From NCBI GenBank assembly GCA_947579605.1, contig OX388321.1, forward strand, positions 15,429,614 through 15,493,613: 64,000 bases of DNA, given 5' to 3'. Source of the stretch: Athripsodes cinereus (taxonomy: Eukaryota; Arthropoda; Insecta; Trichoptera; Leptoceridae). Shown piece by piece: positions 1 to 10,526 of the stretch; positions within the stretch are counted from its first letter, which is position 1; each line of letters begins with the position of its first letter. The position numbers and the translations under genes are program-made. Under the pieces are notes generated by a model that saw only the letters and a program-made list of their open reading frames with translations, made no database searches and had not been told where the DNA came from.

Positions 1-410
1 GCTTAACGCCCGCTTGTTTTTAACATTTTTATAAATTTATTATTATTAAACATAACGTAAAATATTCTTTTTAAAAAATCTCTTAAGCTAATATATCTAA
101 GCTTTGATGATTGTTATAATGACGACGCAGGCTACTAAAGACATTTTTCCCGAAAGGCTTTTCAAAATTGAATTTCGAAATTGTCCTTTTTCAGTTAGTA
201 GCCCTTCCGGTGCGATTATGAAAAAAGTATTCAACAAAGAACAAAGAAGATTTTTATGGTGTGAGATAAATACATTTTTCTTTTTATACAAATACTAAAA
301 AAAGTATTATGAATTGTAATGAGAAATTATAGCGCTTTTATCTTTACGCTTTTTTTGTTCTAGTTAGCTTCTATCTCCATAATTTAAAATCAAAAATATT
401 ACTTTATCAC
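1..410. other. AT-rich segment, no gene assigned
   Basis: Short overlapping reading frames of about 64 codons run on both strands around 97-298. Neither has a recognisable domain, and the two cannot both be real. No repeat family was recognised. Confidence 0.4.
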
Positions 411-414
411 TTTT

Positions 415-720
415 TCATGTTTTAAAGCATTTAAAAGTAATTTTTCGTTGGTAAATTGGTATGTAAGGGACTAAAAACTCGGAGATTTGAGGAGAGCCAA
501 TTGCAGTCGACAACTGTTTAAGAACGTCAAGATGTTTTTTTTTTATTACATTTAGAGTTTCCCACCACTTTCCCGTAGATATTTTAAGAGCTGAGCACAT
601 ATGTATATCATCCAGACTTAACGAAAAAAAAATAGAGGGCTCAGGATTTGCCATAAGAGCTCCCCCAGACGAATTCTCTTCTAAATTACAACACTTATCT
701 CTTGGAGGAGAAACTCGCTA
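415..720 (-). CDS. Unidentified coding-like segment
   Basis: Reading leftwards, an open frame runs from about 720 to a stop at 415. The 79-codon ATG-initiated part begins MANPEPSIFFSLSLDDIH. The frame is open further upstream (PPRDKCCNLEENSSGGAL) to a TAG that sits in a possible acceptor context (ccttgtag). The amino-acid mix is richer than chance AT-rich frames, with Trp-Trp, Cys and Pro. No family is recognised. It could be a terminal exon, a decayed transposon ORF or chance. A LINE tail lies directly to its right. Confidence 0.22.
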
Positions 721-844
721 CAAGGCACTACTACAATATCCTCACTACAAACTATGTTTTTACAGTTACATAATGCTGGAGGAGCCGTGATTGCATGCAC
801 AGGTCGCCAGGATCGTGCGGTGCATTAAGTTTATGATCAACTAC

Positions 845-1052
845 TGTGAGAAGAATATTTGATATCTGAAAACGTTAAGGTCCGTAAGACCTCATATCTG
901 GGTCACATTCTGCGGGGAGATAAGTATAGTTTTTTCTAACTAACACTTATGGGAAAAATTGAGGTGCAGCGTGGTCTTGGTGACATTAAAGACTGGAACG
1001 GGATGATACATGTGGGGAATTGTTGTGATGCGGGATAAAAAGAAGAAGAAAT
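845..1052 (+). mobile_element. LINE 3' fragment, family C (GAA-tailed)
   Basis: The plus strand encodes a broken non-LTR ORF2 C-terminus: VRKTSYLGHILRGDKY, then after a frameshift MGKIEVQRGLGDIKDW. This matches the tail pattern 'GHxxR...GKIE...' of RTE/R2-like insect LINEs. The segment ends in GAAGAAGAA, like the copies at 26385 and 51040. It is 5'-truncated and carries frameshifts and a deletion. Confidence 0.6.
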
Positions 1053-1214
1053 TTGCAAGTCAAGTATAAATTTACGTAAATACGAAGCATGCGCAAATTA
1101 TATAATTTACAGAAACAAATATTGTCTCAAAAGTTATGTCGAATACTCAGCAAATAAAAGGTCTATCGCTCTTTCCAAGTTTTCGTAGGGCCTAGAAAAA
1201 ACAGATTTTCTTAA

Positions 1215-1392
1215 AACATAAGAGTTCGTCGGTAGCCTGGAGGTAGAGTCTCGGCCTTGTGAACATGAGGTCCGGGGTTCGATCCCAGGTGCCGGCAAAC
1301 TCCCCTTTCACGACACAAGCATTTAGCTTACTGTGAAAGGTGTATAAGGTTGTATTTGGGTTTATAACAAAACCCAGATATATCTTTAAAAA
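1215..1392 (+). mobile_element. tRNA-derived SINE, full-looking copy
   Basis: The segment starts GTCGGTAGCCTGGAGGTAGAG, an A-box-like tRNA head. It carries a good pol III B box (GGTTCGATCCC at about 1278) and continues through a conserved body to a tail of 'aacaaaacccagatata' plus an A-rich run. Inverted copies lie at 32343-32524 and 55488-55645. The tail alone recurs near 15402. It is not a tRNA gene: the cloverleaf is incomplete and the sequence continues well past the tRNA part. Confidence 0.85.
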
Positions 1393-1917
1393 AAAATAAG
1401 AACAAAATTTGAAACCTTCATAATTTCCAAGTTACGCAAACAAATTGTTTATTCATCATGAAATGAGATAAAATGAATATTCGTTCTATTAAAAGAACAC
1501 TCAGCAAAGTAGTCTTACTTATCGTTCAACACGTGGAAGAGGAAATTTTAAATATTCCTGATCTTTAAAGTTAAAACAAGCGATTAACGTGAAAAAAGGT
1601 AATCTATTTTATTATTATTTACACTGTTAAAGTAATTTCTTACTGAAAAATAAGAAATTTTACTACATTTTAAAGAGTTAAATAGTAATAATAATTACAT
1701 TATTAATAAATATTATTATAACGAATTGAGGTTGATTGTAAGAGAGCATAAAATTTTAAGTGTACAAGCGTTTGAGAAAGCGAATTAACAACTAAGAAAT
1801 GAAAACTGAGGTTTTTGAATCAAACTAGATTTCATGTTGCTAAATTTCTGTTGGTATGTATATTTATATTTCATTGATTGCGATAATGAATAATGCGATA
1901 TTTTCCAACTAGACTAG
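1393..1917. other. AT-rich intergenic, nothing recognised
   Basis: No long frame, no RNA gene and no clear repeat family was seen. Confidence 0.5.
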
Positions 1918-2000
1918 TTTTAATATTTCGTGGAGCAATAGGCAAAGAATTGGCCTCCTCCTCTTCTCTCTAAGTTTTTTTAGAAAGAGAGTATAAAGAG
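1918..2000 (+). mobile_element. Possible 5' part of a family R repeat
   Basis: The words 'cgtggagcaataggcaaag' resemble the start of family R copies at 19878 and 35410 (ccgtggagcagctggcaaag). The rest of the consensus is not recognisable. Confidence 0.3.
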
Positions 2001-2107
2001 TATTAAATAATATGGCCAAAATATGCTAATGAACAAAAAATAAAATAAGAAATATAATATTATCCGATTTTATAGACATGTACAAAGTTAAAGTTAAACT
2101 TCTTCCT

Positions 2108-2240
2108 TCTTTTTCTTCTATCAGTATTGTATCAGATCCCCTCTACGTTGGCAATCAATCTTAACTCAAGAGAATGCTTCTCTATCCCGCGCTGTTCGGA
2201 CCTGCTCTTCCATCTGTGTTATTACGGTCCATTGCCGTAG
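2108..2240 (-). mobile_element. LINE 3' fragment, family C
   Basis: On the minus strand the frame reads QVRTARDREAFS and then a broken copy of the family's end, followed by 'gaggggatctgatac' and an AAG-rich tail. It corresponds to the AQDRE...GDL end seen at 29932 and 51200. It is strongly decayed. Confidence 0.5.
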
Positions 2241-3044
2241 GTATATTACGTAGCCACGGGAAAACTTCTTTTTTGTAATTAAATTATTAAATTACATTAT
2301 TTTCTTGGGGTAGAGATCCTGGAAGCCGCAATGGGTAGGAATCTGTGGAAGGAGGAACGACAAAGGGCAAAAGATATTCTACGTTTATTTTCATATAGTT
2401 CGATGAAAAAAAAAATAAGAAATAATCCATGGAACACTGTACTTCAACGCTTATTGTTAAAGCCGGTTTGTAATATTAAGAAAGTACTCCACCAGACGGA
2501 AGGTACCTACTTTGAATAAATGAAAGTATCATCTCTTAGGATGGTGATTATAACGAAATGTTTGTTTACTTATCTACCTAAAACCAACTTACCTACAGTG
2601 CCTACTTATTTAATAATATTTCCCCAGTCCTCGTTTTTTTTCGTCATACAATTTACCTTCTCTAAGGAATGAAAACATTGGTGCATTGTGCATCGATGAA
2701 AATAGTTGTGTCTGTTGTTAATTCTTTTCGTATTTCATTATTCAACGTTACTCTTGGGAATATATCTTTATACTTTCATACAAAAGCCATCGGGCTTATT
2801 GCGTACAAAACTTCGTGGAACATCTTACACACTAAAAAATCTGAAAATCTGATAAATCAATTTTTTTGTCTATAAAACTTGAGGCTGTTTTTTTTTTTAA
2901 ATTATCACAAGCACTAGAATTTGAATTTTTATCTTTATATATTTTGGAAATAATGTAAAAAAAAAAATAATATTTAGATACATTTTCTTGTTGAAAAAAG
3001 AAAAGTAAAATTATTAGCAAACTACCTACAACAATTTTCTTTCC
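2241..3044. other. AT-rich intergenic, no gene
   Basis: Frames of 62-68 codons occur on both strands with low-complexity composition. No domain, repeat or RNA motif was recognised. Confidence 0.4.
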
Positions 3045-3660
3045 AATATACTTATATATAGTGGATTACAAACATTGGATTGATCTGCAACGAGCTTGAA
3101 TTTTCTTTTTAATTCCTTTCTATTTTCTGCTAGTCTCTTTGATTGTAGGTACGCACATGGCACATGTCACAGTTCATATCCTTAAGAACTTTAGGTATCC
3201 ATGTAGGTCTCTCTTAGTCAGTCTCTGCCATTGTTACAATTTCTGCCATTGGTCATGCCCTCCAAGGTGGTGATAAATAGGAGCCTAATTCGGATTGCTC
3301 GCACCATTAGTAATGCTGTATTATCTCCATGGTAACAACGGTGCAACATTAGCAATTTCCGTTGTTACCATGGAGATAATGTAGCGTTACTGACGGTACC
3401 TACTAGCAATCCGACTTAGGCTTCAGAACTGGGTGACTAATGTTGTGGACAATCCAGTTTAATCATTGTTAGGGAATTTTTAAAAGGAGTTTCCCACTTC
3501 CGTCTACCCTTATAAACATCTCATCGTTTTCGACGTGTTCTGACCGATAGATCTTCAGCACGTGTCTGTAGAACCACCTCTCACAGATAGCCAACCGTCC
3601 GCTTTCCCTCTTGCCAATGGTTCACATTTTACTCTAGAAAAAGTCTTTAATCTCATCGAT
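3045..3660 (-). mobile_element. Decayed RTE-type LINE ORF2 end (family A)
   Basis: On the minus strand this aligns by eye along much of its length with the better copy at 45181-45909. Shared words include 'ggattgatctgcaacgagctt', 'tctctgccattg' and 'ccaaccgtccgctttccctcttgc' in the matching order. Many substitutions and indels have destroyed the frame. A palindromic MITE (3282-3422) splits it. It is the older of the two family A copies. Confidence 0.75.
3282..3422. mobile_element. 141-bp palindromic MITE inside a LINE
   Basis: Terminal inverted repeats of about 18 bp (AGCCTAAKTCGGATTGCT, one mismatch) surround an inner inverted pair built on ATTATCTCCATGGTAACAACGG. The family A LINE reading resumes on the far side, so this is an insertion. 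The target duplication could not be resolved because the host LINE is diverged. Confidence 0.7.
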
Positions 3661-4158
3661 GTTTTCTTAATAAATAATATTACATTACTTTTTCCTTCTC
3701 TACTCATTATTCATTCTCTTTTGTGCCTTTTTAACTCGTCCTGTCCTATCATAGTTCTCCTTATTATTATCATTCTCAGTATCAAAAACTTGTTGATGTC
3801 GCTTAGTATACATCTAATTAGACTACAACATTGTTATTTTCTATTATTATTTTATTCCTGTGTTGATTTTATGATTCAAAATAAATTAAATAAACACTTT
3901 AACAACTAAATACTAAAGCTTTAAAATACATGTGTTAAAATTAACTTGGATTTGATTTAAGTGTTTAACAATGTTTGCCCTGTAGATATCGTAAGCCGAA
4001 AGCGCTTAGCTATAAGTTCAAGTATTTTATCAGTAATAAATTGTTTTTTTATTAAATTCAGGTTTTAAAAAAAATATTCTATGAATTTCTCAACAAGAAA
4101 CCGGTCTCTATATTTTTAAAAAGTGTAAAAACTAATGGAAATGTTTTATTCAATAATG
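3661..4158. other. AT-rich, no gene
   Basis: A 115-codon plus frame (3562-3909) starts inside the LINE remnant and is rich in Ile, Leu and Ser. It looks like an antisense and low-complexity frame rather than a gene. Confidence 0.4.
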
Positions 4159-4405
4159 GCGACGTCCACACAGCTGGTTGCGAACGTCAATCATCAAACA
4201 AAAATCTTAAATCTCTCGGCGGCAATTCGGAGCATTCTCCGTAGATATATCCGAATGAATGCCTTCATTACCCATCCATGAGAGTTTACGAATGCATTCA
4301 TTCGAATATTTCTTCGGAGAATGCTTTGAATCGTTGCCGAAACATTTAAGATTTTTGCTTCATGATTGATGATTGACGTTCGCATCCACCTGTGTGGACG
4401 CCGTC
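4159..4405. mobile_element. 247-bp MITE with ~110-bp inverted arms
   Basis: The outer repeats read G(G/A)CG(A/G)CGTCCACACAG. The arms stay complementary, with scattered mismatches, to about 4275/4290, including 'gcgaacgtcaatcatca' and 'gcattctccg'. The short loop is near 4280. Possible 3-bp flanks (AAT) were seen but are not convincing. No superfamily is assigned. Confidence 0.75.
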
Positions 4406-4439
4406 AATGAGGTAAGCCTACTGTCCTAACTCTCTTGTT

Positions 4440-4572
4440 ATTATTTGGAACAGAGCGGATGATATGTGTGTTTATTACATGCAATTAGTCAGTAGACTTG
4501 CCTAGCCTAGTCCTAGCATACTTGCTACCCCACTTTGTGAAGATGACGTGATGATATATAAGGATAGAAATG
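4440..4572 (+). mobile_element. Family R repeat, 3' half
   Basis: Contains 'cttgctaccccactttgtgaagatgacgtgatgatata', equivalent to the consensus end CTGGCTACCCCACTT..GATGCCGTGATGG plus a TATA/GATA tail. It is 5'-truncated and diverged. Confidence 0.65.
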
Positions 4573-5494
4573 TAAAATGTGTGAATTTGTGCAGCTAAAT
4601 TCATACTATGGCCAAGTGTTGTGTGCTTTTGTTGTAAGGCAAATAAATAATAAAATGTATAATATAAATAACTGGTATCATAGACGGAAATGAAAGTAAA
4701 AAGGAATGTTTAATCTTAATAAAGAGAATACAATGACGAGACATGATAATTTTATAGCAGTACAAAGCAGAAAGAATATTTTTCTCTTATAGTAGATAAT
4801 AAGACATAAAATGGAGGAAAGAAAATTTCATCTAAGAAGAAAAAGTGATGGTAAATAACTTAACCAAAGGCCAATTTTATTTATTTTGGAATACTTATAT
4901 TTTTAATTGAAATAAATTTCACTGTAGTAGGTGAGTAAAAATGTGCAGTCAAAATGTATTTTTCTTGAATTAAATGATTTTTAAGCCTTTTAATTCATTT
5001 ACAATTAAGTTCAAAAACGATTTATTTATTTATTTTAATAGACATTTAATAGCTCTGACAATGAAAAATACAATAATATAATTAAATATTTACATCGCCA
5101 ATTAATTACATTACATGCATAGAGAATTCACACATATCGAGCTAGTCCCAAATAAATATATAAATCTTGTATTATGGGTGCTTACACGACGATACACATA
5201 ATATAGGTGGGTATACAATGCACTGATATGTTATGTTACGTAAAACTTATAAACCTTATTTAAATGTTTAAATTTCTATTTTGTGTCATTATAAATAATA
5301 TGAAATACTACATTAATATAAACGTATCCTTTTACGGTATCTCTCTTCAGTGGGGTTGATAGCGTTTTCACTACGCGAAATATAAAGACAGATTGGCCTT
5401 TTCGTATCATAAAATTTCTTCTTCTGCGACGTTTGCGTCAATGCTGAGAGTCGTGTTCTTTCAATATTTTTTTTCACAAACTGGAAGACAAAAG
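4573..5494. other. AT-rich intergenic
   Basis: No gene, RNA or clear repeat was seen. Scattered AATAAA-like words have no coding context. Confidence 0.45.
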
Positions 5495-5590
5495 CAAAAG
5501 CAGACGAGAGTAGCAGAGACTACGAATTCACCCAAGGCCCACCCAGGGCTGTCGAGCTCATTATGATGATGATGATGAAGATGAATATTT
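5495..5590 (+). mobile_element. LINE 3' tail ending in (GAT)n
   Basis: 'acccagggctgtcgagctcatt' is followed by GATGATGATGATGA. The phrase and the trinucleotide tail are typical of insect non-LTR 3' ends, and no long frame remains. Family membership beyond that is inferred. Confidence 0.45.
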
Positions 5591-6184
5591 TCTTACTTCA
5601 ATCAATTATGATATTTTACGAATCTTCCTACTGCAAGATAATAGAAAACTTGTAGATAAAAGAGGGAACCTTTTTATTTTAGGAATTTTGTAGAATCAAC
5701 CGATATAAAATAAAAAATCATAGTAAACTGAAACACTTCTTTTTAACGTTTTTCGAAAAATGTTGCTATGTCAAAAAAAGCGACAGTTAGTTTCACACCA
5801 CTTCGCTCTATTTTGTATTGTATAGTATAAGCGACAGTATAGTGTAGGTAGAAGTAGGTAGTATGGAGTACATTTGGCGAGTTTAATAACGTACGCTCAT
5901 AAATTTTCCAAAAAATATGTCACAGAAATTCAGCGCCTGAAAAAAAATGACAACGTACGAATATTATTTAATAGTTGGCAACATTTTTCCGTGAAATGAA
6001 AATAATATTATGTACAAAACACACCCACCACGTACCCTAATATCACAGTATTAGTAGTCGTATTTTTATTTGTCTTTCCTCTTTCTCTTACATAAATATT
6101 TATCATAATATAAAGAAATACATAATATCATCCCATGTTTGTATAGCTATATTATAGGAGGTTACTCTCGTTACCGTCTCAGTT
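5591..6184. other. AT-rich intergenic
   Basis: Nothing recognised. Confidence 0.45.
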
Positions 6185-6267
6185 AATTCAAATTCATATT
6201 TCTTTATTCATAGAACATTTTATACATACTCCTATATCAAATTATAATACATACTTGTATAATAATT

Positions 6268-6330
6268 AACAATGTGTTGGTGTTGATGCCACACTAGGTA
6301 TAATGCACCTGTATTGGCGGCAACTTTTTT
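6268..6330. repeat. Dispersed motif shared with 46968-47025
   Basis: 'aatgtgttg' followed about 30 bp later by 'aatgcacctgtattggcggc' matches 'atgtgttg ... aatgcacctgtatcggggc' at 46968. It is an unclassified repeat end that abuts a LINE tail here. Confidence 0.5.
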
Positions 6331-6690
6331 TTTAAATTCAAATTTCTTTATTCATACATATATCCAATAATAATATAAATTACCTTACCATAACACATTT
6401 ACCATTTTTGATTCAGCATTGAAGGAGACCCACCGACCACCCGGATAGCACAGAAGTCTGGGGACTTCCATTTATCCGAATTCTACACTACACAAATTTT
6501 GTCTACACCGGAGGCGCCATAGTGGGCAGCCTGAGGGGCTGGCCGGCCAAAAACCACCAAACCACCGTAACCCCCCATGTGTGCAAGCTTTTGACTACAC
6601 TTCTTCGATGTCCCTCTAGCCGAGAGAAGCAAATACATTCACAATATAAAACTAATAATATATTTACAAAGGAATTTCCTTAACCTAGAA
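6318..6690 (-). mobile_element. CR1/Jockey-like LINE 3' end
   Basis: On the minus strand the segment ends in GAATAAAGAAATTTGAATTT plus an A run. This polyadenylation-type terminus is common to insect LINEs. The GC-richer body at 6420-6640 (contains 'ggaggcgccatagtgggcag') has no intact frame. A second terminus-like word lies at 6185-6225. Confidence 0.5.
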
Positions 6691-6744
6691 AAACAAATCA
6701 ATATTTATTTATTTATATTTTGATTCAGCAGTGAAATATACCAC

Positions 6745-6866
6745 CTATTATGAATGTATTTTTTTTTGTCGGAGCAAAGAGGATGTATATTTATTATATA
6801 CAATAAGTTTCTCTGGCTACTCTACTTCTGGAAGATGCCGTGATGGTATAAATAGATAATTATGAC
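6745..6866 (+). mobile_element. Family R repeat, 3' half
   Basis: Contains 'ctctggctactctacttctggaagatgccgtgatggtataaatagata', split here only by reading: GGCTACTCTACTT then GATGCCGTGATGG and a TAGATA tail. It is 5'-truncated. Confidence 0.75.
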
Positions 6867-7089
6867 GATAGTACCTTAGAAATGTCAACATGGTGTATAT
6901 ATAATAATTTATCATTTTTTACCGTAAATTAATCACAAAACGTGCAATTTTACAGAAAAATGAATTCAAATCAGATACAATCAGTTTACAGAGGGCGAGT
7001 TTATCACAAAAGAGCGATCTTTTCCAACTAATCTAAATACATTTAGTCTATACGGTGTTCTTAAAAATAGGCTGTCTTATCAATTTTTT

Positions 7090-7165
7090 CACACTTTTTT
7101 CCACAGGTGGAGTAGCCAGAGGTATTAAATATACAAGTCTTCCTCTCTGTACCAATAAATGAAAT
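7090..7165 (-). mobile_element. Family R repeat fragment
   Basis: On the plus strand it reads 'cacaggtggagtagccagaggt' followed by 'cttcctctctgtaccaataaatg'. This is the reverse complement of the family R end and of its middle word TTTATTTGTTGGCACAGAGAG. Confidence 0.6.
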
Positions 7166-8794
7166 CAATCAACATGTACTAGAAAATATGCATAAAAAAT
7201 TGAAATCTCTTCTTCGTCGATAACTCCACGGATCTTCAATAAAGACCCAGGATTAGATTGTTAGCTTTATTGCAGTTTATTGCTAAGAAGAGATATCATT
7301 GCCTTGCCTTGACATTTCGACAAAAGACAAATTTCTAGATTAATACTTCATCGCGAGTGACCCCCATGTGTGTGAAGTCATGATAATATTGGTGATGTTA
7401 GTTAGATATGATAATTAATAATAATAATAACATAAGTCTACAACATCTCAGTCTACGGATATTTATTATTTGTTTATTTATATATTTAAACATTTATTTT
7501 ACATGAAATACATATAATATATCGAATTGACTTGTGATCCATTGACTTTTTTTTCCATTCATAACATATGCTGTGATACTGATAGTTGTGTTGTTCCTTT
7601 TTTGTGTTTTTTTTTTTTTATTTTTTATTATGATTGTTGTGTCTTAATATTCTACACTTGTATATGCATCATATGAACTATGTATGTAAATGTATAACAT
7701 GTAAAAGGCTAGCGCCGTGAATTGTTAAATAAATAAATAAATAAATAATATAAAATAAATTATCTATGTGGATACTATACCAAAGAATAGGCTACATTTA
7801 TTAAGTGAGGCAGTACATAATTATATTCTATTTCTTTATTTTGTAAAATTTGCAATTTGGAAAAGAATAAAAATTATAACGTATGGATTTTGTTTTTCGT
7901 TTTGGCGTTACTGCATCCACTACCTTCCAGCGATTATCTGACCAACACTGGAACAAAGAAGATATTTTATATTTTTTATTACAATCTTACTTTGCAACTT
8001 TTTTGATAACTTTATCTCACCTATACCATGTCAACATGTCCTGCCTAGCTTCATTAGGTCCTATCACTCGATATTTATGTTCACCTTCTATTATTATTTC
8101 CCAAACATAAAAGTAATGCTAGAAGAAAAACCGTTTTCAAATGAACTACTGAAAATATTATTTAAACTGAAACTTTCTGCAGCACGATTGAGACATAGTT
8201 CAAAACTTTTGCTAATCATTTAATTATGCTGAATTAAGTTCAATTAAATTTAATGTTTATTTACCGCATTACAGCAGTACAAAAATATTACTTGTCACAC
8301 AATCTAGATAAAATTCATAATGTTTAATTTCACAACGTTTTACTATTTGTATTTTAAATAAATAATATTGAATCATGTTTACAAAGAGACATGCAATCTG
8401 ATTGCATTTATGGAGCATTAGTTTTTCTTTTACATTATTAAGTAATAAATTTTCTATTAAACGATAAAAATAATATAATTCATCCCTTTAAACTTCTTTG
8501 GTGTAAATACCAATGAATATCTATGAAAACTGTAATGCAGATTTTGAAATCAGAAAGCTTATGAATGAAAGATACAGATAAAGATGCTCGGTTGTGTAAT
8601 TACGATGTAGTTCAAAAAAAATTATCTTGAGATTCAATGTTCAATAAAGTAGATTATATTATTTTTTTCATTTAAAATTTGCCAAACAATTTTCTGAACG
8701 ATAATCGAAATTATCGGGTTTGTTGTATAAATAAATACATATTGGTAAAAAAATATTTTGTACAAAAGGCGTACATATTGCCTTGAGGCAATGT
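7166..8794. other. AT-rich intergenic with (AAAT)n at 7724-7749
   Basis: The AAAT run follows 'gtaaaaggctagcgccgtgaattgtt', which looks like a LINE 3' end but is too short to assign. A 75-codon plus frame (7883-8110) has no recognisable domain. Nothing else was seen. Confidence 0.4.
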
Positions 8795-8878
8795 CATCCA
8801 ATAAACATTCCAGTTGCATGTTTATTACATGTGGTTGTTCCGCTGCCTACCTCACATTTGTTGTTATGATATAATTAT
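8795..8878 (+). mobile_element. Diverged family R repeat fragment
   Basis: 'gtttattacatgtggttgttccgctgcctacctcacattt' follows the order of the family R end (tttattacatgcagctggtc..ctacccca). The GCCGTGATGG box is decayed to 'ttgttatgata'. Confidence 0.4.
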
Positions 8879-9249
8879 ACATATGCATTATAATCCTGCA
8901 AGAAAGAACGTAAAAAAAAGAAGTAGGGACTTCTTGAATGAACAATTTTCATGCAAAATGCAAGATGAAAGATGATTTTACAACCACATACTTATAAATT
9001 TATGAAAGATTCTGTCTGAGGATGTAAAAAGATATTAGAAGCGTCAACAAAAATGTCATGAAAAGCGTCAGTTACTTTCAGTATTCATAAAATGTTTTAT
9101 ACATCGTGTGTAATGCAATATGCAAACTAGATACAGTCATCTTTGGTCCAAGGTTACGTGATGCACCTTTAGGTACAATCAGTTAGTGAACATTTTGCTT
9201 TTTGTTGGGGTCTTTTTACGGTTATAAGTATTAACCTGAGTATTTCAAC

Positions 9250-9345
9250 TCATCATCATCATCATCATCATCGCCCTCAAAGCTCCTCTCGGGAGCACAG
9301 GGCAGAAATCAGCCTCCTCCATTCAGAGCGTCTCTGTGCCAACTA
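9250..9345 (-). mobile_element. LINE 3' tail, family E
   Basis: An (ATC)n run is followed by 'gctcctctcgggagcacagggcagaaatcagcctcctccattcagagcg' (continuous in the sequence). The same phrase recurs at 27357 and, diverged, at 52088. On the minus strand it is a body ending in (GAT)n. Confidence 0.6.
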
Positions 9346-9555
9346 CCTGTAGTAAAATGTGAATATTTATTTATTAGTTAATAAATTAATAGTAAAGGTG
9401 TAATTGATGGATATCTTATCAAACTTAAGATTATTTCTTGTAAGAAAAAGTGAAATATATTTATTTTTAGATAACTTAAATACCTAATACGGCTTTTCTT
9501 GAAAATTTCTAGACAAAGCTTTAACGTGGCATCAACCAGTATTTAAAAGAACAAC

Positions 9556-9725
9556 TGTCTTTTCAAATTCAAATAAGTTTTATTCAACAAATGATTACAC
9601 ATAAACTCATAAAGCAACTTAAAATATATATTATACTATCACTATATCATAATATGTGCCGCAAACTAGTAACAACTGTGTCACGCTGCACAGGCACGGT
9701 ATTTAATTCACAAAATCAGTATACT
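9556..9725 (-). mobile_element. CR1/Jockey-like LINE 3' end
   Basis: The minus strand ends in GAATAAAACTTATTTGAATTTG. The adjoining body (contains 'gtcacgctgcacaggcacgg') has no frame left. Confidence 0.4.
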
Positions 9726-10049
9726 TGGACATTCAGTACTTTGGAGGCTGAATTTTTAAAAATAATGATTATTTAACCAAAGAGGAAATAAGTCTGTATT
9801 TCAAATGAGTCACTTCGCAGAAATGTTTTCTACCTTTTGTAAGCTGCGTGAAAAAAGTAAATAAATATTTTACGACGTTCCAAGCTAGAACACCTATTAT
9901 CTTCTGACCTTTTCACAAACCGTTCTTTTCGTGTAACCAACTTAATTATGTTTATCATATTCTTCTTTTCAATAATGTGACCAAAGCTTTTTTGAATAAT
10001 ATGAACAATTACATTCTACACATTTCTGCTATATAACACGTATAAAACA
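9726..10049. other. AT-rich intergenic
   Basis: Nothing recognised. Confidence 0.4.
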
Positions 10050-10200
10050 TTAAGCATCTTCGATTGGGCAATGAGATGTGTCACTCATTCTGAACGTCTT
10101 AATACTTCATAAGTTCGGAAAAAGTAGCTCGCATGTTAAATATATGCTGGCTACCCCACTTGTGGGAAATGCCGTGATGATAGAGTATAGATATAGGTAT
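10050..10200 (+). mobile_element. Family R repeat
   Basis: Includes the mid-element words (catcttcgattgggcaatgag, ctgaacgtctt) and the end 'gctggctaccccacttgtgg' with 'aatgccgtgatgatag' plus a GTATAGATATAG tail. Confidence 0.75.
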
Positions 10201-10301
10201 GATTTTAATGTGTATCATTTAAGCTGTGTTTCAGTATCCCGCCTACTGGGTATTTAAACTTAATTTGGTTCACTTAGCGTATTCTCGCAAATCGCTTTTC
10301 C

Positions 10302-10526
10302 ATGAAGCCATTATTGACCTTTAAACAAGTGACTGCTGTATATCAAGCATGGGCAATCTTTTTTAGTCTAGGAATTTTTTTATGGTTCTTTATTGTGTAT
10401 CGGGTAATTAGAACCCGACTTGAAAGTGAAGTTAACGCATATCCTGTTCATTGTTGCATTCCACTATTCTTACATTACGAAAATTTCGAACAAATAAAAC
10501 AAACGTTTTATTCTACTATTGGTTGA
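10302..10526 (+). CDS. Small ORF with one hydrophobic span (doubtful)
   Basis: A 74-codon frame beginning MKPLLTFKQVTAVYQAW carries a hydrophobic segment at about residues 18-34 followed by basic residues, the layout of a single-pass membrane peptide. No promoter, splice signal or family is recognised. Chance is likely in DNA of this composition. Confidence 0.12.
   Translation: MKPLLTFKQVTAVYQAWAIFFSLGIFLWFFIVYRVIRTRLESEVNAYPVHCCIPLFLHYENFEQIKQTFYSTIG

Noticed and set aside
1215..1290. tRNA gene
   Set aside because: The B box is good, but the cloverleaf is incomplete and three dispersed copies share a non-tRNA body and tail. It is a SINE.
3562..3909. 115-codon plus-strand ORF
   Set aside because: Its first part is the antisense of the LINE family A remnant and the rest is low-complexity Ile/Leu/Ser.
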